Shown here: positions 23,220 to 26,540 of the stretch, one piece after another
Numbering within the stretch: position 1 is the first letter of the stretch
How the letters are laid out: each line of letters begins with the position of its first letter
Assembly (NCBI GenBank): GCA_020633125.1
Contig: JACKEH010000060.1
Span: forward strand, 1-26,540
Source of the DNA: Sandaracinus sp.
GTDB taxonomy: Bacteria > Myxococcota_A > Polyangia > Polyangiales > Houyiibacteriaceae
DNA: 26,540 nucleotides
Direction: 5' to 3'
The notes under the pieces: generated by a model
What the model was told of the DNA's origin: nothing
The model's database searches: none
Seen by the model: only the letters and a program-made list of their open reading frames with translations
Position numbers and translations under genes: made by a program

Positions 23220-24619
23220 TCCTTGGCCTCGGTGATCGCGCGGCCCAGGCGCTCCCGCGTGGCGCGTAGCGCGTGCGCGGGGCCCGAGGTGACGAGCACA
23301 CGAGGGGCGACCGGCGCGGCGTCGCCAAAGCGCGCACGAAAACGCGGCGGCCAGGTCTGCAGAAAAGCTTCGAGGCGGGTCTGCAGGCCTTCCGCGCCCG
23401 GTGCGCCGACGAGCAGGAACTCGTCGCCACCGTCACGAATCGCGCGGCTTCCGGGCAGTTCGTCGATGGCCTCGGCAAACGCTTCGAGCACCGCGTCGCC
23501 CAGGTCTTGACCGTGGTGGTTGTTGAACGCGCGAAAGCCGATGAGGTCGATGAACGCGAGCTCGGTCGCGACCGTCGCCAAGGTGCCGACGTGCGAGAGC
23601 AGCTCCACGAGCTCGAGGAAATGCGCGAAGCTCGGGAGCCCTGTCTTTCGATCGCGATGCCCCGCCGGAACCCGCGGCCACCGGAAGCGCTCCGCGAACC
23701 CACGTTCGGCCGCGTCGAAGAGCGACAACACCTCCGCCGTCGTCACCGGCGCGTCGGGCCCGATCGCAGCCCACGTGCCGTCGTCGCGTTGTGCCGCGGC
23801 GAGGTGGGAGAGCGTGCGATCGAAGTCGTGCGCGGGATCGAGCGCGCTCAACACGTTCGCTGCGAGCGCCGTGGTCCACGGGTCGCTCGGCTCTTCGGCG
23901 TCGCCGTATCCGCCGTCTTCTCGCCGCGTCGCTTCGAGCCAACGCACCTGCACGGCAAGCAGCTCGAGGTAGGCGCCTTGCGAAAGGAGTGCGTCGGCCA
24001 GCGCGGCCGTCGCCGAGGTCAGCGGCTTGGTCGCGTAGGGAAATCGCATGCCCAGCACGGGGGCTGCGTCGCCGGCGGCGTAGGCGGACGTGACCGCGAA
24101 GGCGACCGGCTCGAGCGCGCGAAGCACCTCGGGAGCCCGTGTGACGGCACGCAGCAGAAACGTGTCGACGAAAGGCGCGTCGCCGAGCGCGGCTTGGGCG
24201 AGGTCGCGCCGGAGCACTCGGAGCGCTTCGTCGAAGAGCTCGTCGGCGCCCTGCTGCGCGAAGAGGGTCAGGTGCCCGACGACGGCGGCGGGCTGCACCA
24301 GCCACTCCTCCTGCGCAAAACGGTCGCGCTCGAACGCGGGGCCGTCGCCCGGATGCCAGGGCGTCCACGCGCTGGGCGGCGCGTAGAAGGGCGCGGGCAC
24401 CCCCACGCGGTGGCTCAGCTCGAAGCGGTAGCGGCTCTCGGTGCGGACGTGGCCGGGCTGGCGTGAAGCGACATGCGCGATTAGCGCTTCGGCGCGCGCA
24501 TCGTCGCGACCGGTGCTGGCGAGCCATGCGGCCGCCATCAGCGGCTCACGAAGGTCGACCTCGCTCGCGATCCGCTCCAGGGTCTCGCGCCCACGCTCGC
24601 GAAGGAGATCGAAGGACAT
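23177..24619 (-). CDS. GGDEF diguanylate-cyclase domain fused to a terpenoid-cyclase-like toroid
   Basis: The 480-residue soluble protein has two parts. Residues 1-315 are helical and contain units like those of the terpenoid cyclase / prenyltransferase alpha-alpha toroid: REDGGYGDAEEPSDPWTTAL then ANVLSAL, and QRDDGTWAAIGPDAPVTTAEV. Residues 322-480 are a GGDEF domain opening with KTGLPSFAHF. The metal Asp is D358 in FIDLIGFRAFNN, GQDLGDAVLEAFAEAI follows, and the signature RDGGDEF (G397-F401) is intact. The usual RxxD inhibitory site before the signature is absent. It probably makes cyclic di-GMP, with the toroid as sensor or partner-binding module (inference). The ATG at 24619 lacks a clear ribosome binding site. 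Confidence 0.85.
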   Translation of the reverse strand: MSFDLLRERGRETLERIASEVDLREPLMAAAWLASTGRDDARAEALIAHVASRQPGHVRTESRYRFELSHRVGVPAPFYAPPSAWTPWHPGDGPAFERDRFAQEEWLVQPAAVVGHLTLFAQQGADELFDEALRVLRRDLAQAALGDAPFVDTFLLRAVTRAPEVLRALEPVAFAVTSAYAAGDAAPVLGMRFPYATKPLTSATAALADALLSQGAYLELLAVQVRWLEATRREDGGYGDAEEPSDPWTTALAANVLSALDPAHDFDRTLSHLAAAQRDDGTWAAIGPDAPVTTAEVLSLFDAAERGFAERFRWPRVPAGHRDRKTGLPSFAHFLELVELLSHVGTLATVATELAFIDLIGFRAFNNHHGQDLGDAVLEAFAEAIDELPGSRAIRDGGDEFLLVGAPGAEGLQTRLEAFLQTWPPRFRARFGDAAPVAPRVLVTSGPAHALRATRERLGRAITEAKERASDPSVGFVLPA

Positions 24620-24670
24620 CGGTCGAGTCTGTCAGAACCGGCCGGGCTTCGACACTTCGTGCAGTGCCTA

Positions 24671-24833
24671 GCAGGCTGCTGGAAAAGAACCGTGATGTGA
24701 TTCGTGCGGTCCCGTGCTTCGAATCGCGCGTCCTCGAACCGAGCAAATGTGGGGCATTTTCGAGCGTGAGAGGATGGCGCGAGGCGGAGTGCGGGTCGCG
24801 CGAAGCGCGCGCGGGGCTTTTTCAGCAGCCTGC
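24671..24833. mobile_element. MITE-like element, 163 bp
   Basis: Terminal inverted repeats of 17 bp (left 24671-24687; right 24817-24833) match at 16 of 17 positions, reading inwards as GCAGGCTGCTG-A/G-AAAAG. No transposase is encoded. If the element proper starts one base inside, the flanks are CTAG on the left and CCAG on the right, close to the CTAG-type target duplication of IS5-group elements. The interior has a lower GC content than its neighbours and no open gene. Confidence 0.65.
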
Positions 24834-24840
24834 CAGTGCG

Positions 24841-24880
24841 AAAAACGAAACGAGCCGCGACCCGAGGGCCGCGGCTCGTT
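24841..24880 (-). terminator. Intrinsic terminator of the MYXO-CTERM protease gene
   Basis: A perfect 11-bp inverted repeat (AACGAGCCGCG at 24849-24859, CGCGGCTCGTT at 24870-24880, 10-base loop) is followed on the minus strand by TCGTTTTT. It lies 19 bases after the stop codon at 24900. Confidence 0.9.
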
Positions 24881-24899
24881 CACGTCGAGGCGGTCGCGT

Positions 24900-26540
24900 T
24901 CAACGCTCGCGACGTCGCCAGCTCACGAGACCGAGCGCGAAGAGGAACGCGAGCATGCCGGCGGGAGCGGAGCCGCCGCCCGCCGCGCAGCCGCCACCCC
25001 CGCCACCGCCTTCGATCTCGGTCGCGGCCGGAAGACAGACGGCGTTGTTGGCGTCGACGCGCACGCATTCGTAGCCCGAGCCGCAGAGGTCGTCCGGCCC
25101 GCAGAGGCGGGTGCACGTGCCTTCGGCGCCCATGAGCGCGCAGATGTTCGAGGTGCAGTCCGTGTTGGCGGTGCAGGCCTCGCCGATGATGCCGAGATCC
25201 GGCGCGCACACCCGGCTGCCGCCCGCGTCGATGCAGCTCAGGCCTGCGGGGCAGGGCGTCGCTTCGTCGCAGAAGGCGGTGCACCACACGCGGTCGCCAC
25301 CGGTCGCGCAGATGCCGCTCTCGCAATCCTCGTTGCCGACGCAGACGCCGCCGACGCCTTCGCGCGGACCACGAATGCACTGGCCGCCACGGCAGTGGAA
25401 CGCGTCGTTGCCGCAGGCGGCGTCGTCGCCACACGGACGCGAGCAGTAGCGCGCGCCCGCGTCGTCGAGGCAGAGACCGCTCGCGCACTCCTCGTTGGTG
25501 CCGCAGGTCTCGCCCATGCCACGCGCGGCGGGGAAGACGGCCGGCGGAACACACGAGCCGCAGGTGCCCGGCGCGGCCGCGCAGACCTCGCCGCTCAGGC
25601 AGTCCGCGCCGTCACCGACGCACGAGATGAGGCATTGCTTGATGCCGTTGCCGGGGTCGACACAGCGCGCGTTCGCACACTCCGTGTCGTCCGTGCAGCT
25701 GGAGCCGACGGGAAGCGTTCCCGGCGCACCCGGACGGCAGAAGCCGTCGCAGCTGCCGAGGGGTCCCGAGCTCGCGCAGTAGTAATCGGCGGGGCAGCCG
25801 AGCGTCGCCTGCGCGGGGTTGCAGGGGAGGGTGCAACGCGCCGGCTCACCCTCACGGTACGCCTGGCAGAGGCCACCCACGCACTCGTCGTCGCGGAGGC
25901 AGGTCTCGCCGGTCTGGGTGCAGCCTTCGTCGACCTCTCCGTCGCAGTTGTCGTCGACGCCGTTGCAGGTCTCTTCGGTCGGGACACAACCGCCCGAGTC
26001 TTCGATCGCCTGCTCGATGAAGGTGCGCCAACGCGCGATGGCGTTGTAGGCGCCGGGCGCGGTGCCGCAACGCGGCGAGCCACCGGTCTCGCTGTAGATG
26101 AACGACGCGACGCCGTAGATGCGGCCGTCCGGTCCGATGATCGGACCGCCCGAGTCGCCGGAGCACACGGCAGGCTCGACGTAGATGAACGAGCCGTCGT
26201 ATTGACGGACCTGCTTCATCGTCGAGTACTTCGTTCCGCTGCCGCCCGAAGGCGTCTGGCCGAAGCCGACCGCCGTGAAGGTCTGCCCCACGATGCTGCC
26301 CGGCGAATCGAACGACATCTCGCGCGGCGTCTGCGAGGCAGGGGTCGCCAAGATGAGCACCGCGACGTCGCTCGCGTCACGAAGGTCCCAGCGGCCCGGG
26401 GCCGGACGAACCTCGGCGACGCCGTAGCTCGTGCGGCTCGGCGCCGACGTGCCGACGTACACCCGCAACGACGACGCGGACACCGCCGACGAGCTGTTGC
26501 CGTTCTGAACGCAATGCTTCGCGGTGAGCACCAGACGCGG
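24900..26540 (-). CDS. Trypsin-like serine protease with Cys-rich repeats and MYXO-CTERM tail, 5'-truncated
   Basis: About 546 residues are visible; the signal peptide and first strands lie beyond the right edge. The catalytic triad is present: His in LTAKHC (codon near 26515), Asp in ASDVAVL (near 26368) and Ser in CSGDSGGP (near 26152). After the protease domain comes CNGVDDNCDGEVDEGC, the MopE-type metal-binding motif. About six Cys-rich units of the C-x-x-x-x-E/D-C-x-x-G-x-C type follow (for example CVGNEDCESGIC, CTANTDCTSNIC). It ends in a Gly/Cys stretch, a helix (GMLAFLFALGLVSW) and RRRER, the MYXO-CTERM sorting signal. It is likely a cell-surface protease. A terminator follows. Confidence 0.93.
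   Translation of the reverse strand, partial: PRLVLTAKHCVQNGNSSSAVSASSLRVYVGTSAPSRTSYGVAEVRPAPGRWDLRDASDVAVLILATPASQTPREMSFDSPGSIVGQTFTAVGFGQTPSGGSGTKYSTMKQVRQYDGSFIYVEPAVCSGDSGGPIIGPDGRIYGVASFIYSETGGSPRCGTAPGAYNAIARWRTFIEQAIEDSGGCVPTEETCNGVDDNCDGEVDEGCTQTGETCLRDDECVGGLCQAYREGEPARCTLPCNPAQATLGCPADYYCASSGPLGSCDGFCRPGAPGTLPVGSSCTDDTECANARCVDPGNGIKQCLISCVGDGADCLSGEVCAAAPGTCGSCVPPAVFPAARGMGETCGTNEECASGLCLDDAGARYCSRPCGDDAACGNDAFHCRGGQCIRGPREGVGGVCVGNEDCESGICATGGDRVWCTAFCDEATPCPAGLSCIDAGGSRVCAPDLGIIGEACTANTDCTSNICALMGAEGTCTRLCGPDDLCGSGYECVRVDANNAVCLPAATEIEGGGGGGGCAAGGGSAPAGMLAFLFALGLVSWRRRER

Noticed and set aside
22576..23235. Plus-strand Arg/Ser-rich open frame across the lipoprotein and the repeat tract
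   Set aside because: It overlaps the lipoprotein in another frame, consists of translated tandem repeat and has no ribosome binding site.

Overview
The DNA is strongly GC-rich, with codon third positions dominated by G and C. The protein at the right edge ends in a Gly/Cys-rich stretch, one membrane helix and an Arg cluster, which is the MYXO-CTERM pattern. Together with the gene content (DUF350 beside a membrane spermidine-synthase-like protein, a T-x-P type lipoprotein 'sulfatase', an OruR-type AraC regulator), this points to Myxococcota, probably Polyangiales and perhaps a Sandaracinus relative. The placement is inference. This is a chromosomal window: it carries rpsT and hemL and no phage or plasmid genes.

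Positions 1-3539 (minus strand) hold a response regulator, then an operon with its own candidate promoter: a parvulin-type lipoprotein PPIase, a SurA-like PPIase, an unrecognised two-helix membrane protein, a DUF350 protein and the N-terminus of a membrane spermidine-synthase-like protein cut by the window edge. Positions 3540-4031 are non-coding and carry a series of hairpins.

Positions 4032-13939 (minus strand) are one eight-gene MoxR/Bat cluster: moxR, a DUF58 protein, a DUF4381-like membrane protein, batA, batB (both VWA/MIDAS), batC (TPR plus a long Gln/Asp repeat), batD and batE (TPR, two helices, SH3b). From DUF58 to batE every junction is a 4-bp ATGA or GTGA overlap, so the proteins are probably made together as one envelope complex driven by the MoxR ATPase.

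Positions 14266-18024 hold hemL (plus; tetrapyrrole synthesis, possibly leaderless), an AraC-family regulator (plus) whose 3' end overlaps a convergent DJ-1/PfpI gene (minus), and rpsT (plus) with a clear promoter and terminator. A 540-bp repeat- and hairpin-bearing gap follows.

Positions 18564-22811 (plus strand) hold a large lipoprotein of the sulfatase/alkaline phosphatase superfamily, a terminator, then an arsenic unit: arsM and a SigZ-like sigma factor overlapping it by 4 bp, both ending in Cys pairs. A small Cys-containing lipoprotein follows.

Positions 22812-26540 hold a tandem-repeat tract built from copies of the 3' end of the adjacent gene; a minus-strand gene joining a terpenoid-cyclase-like helical toroid to an intact GGDEF domain; a 163-bp MITE-like element; a terminator; and a 5'-truncated trypsin-like protease with Cys-rich repeats and a MYXO-CTERM tail.

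The most unusual items are the toroid-GGDEF fusion, the ArsM/Cys-tailed sigma factor pair, the 3'-terminal gene duplications that carry the stop codon with them, and the repeated hairpin-rich spacers.
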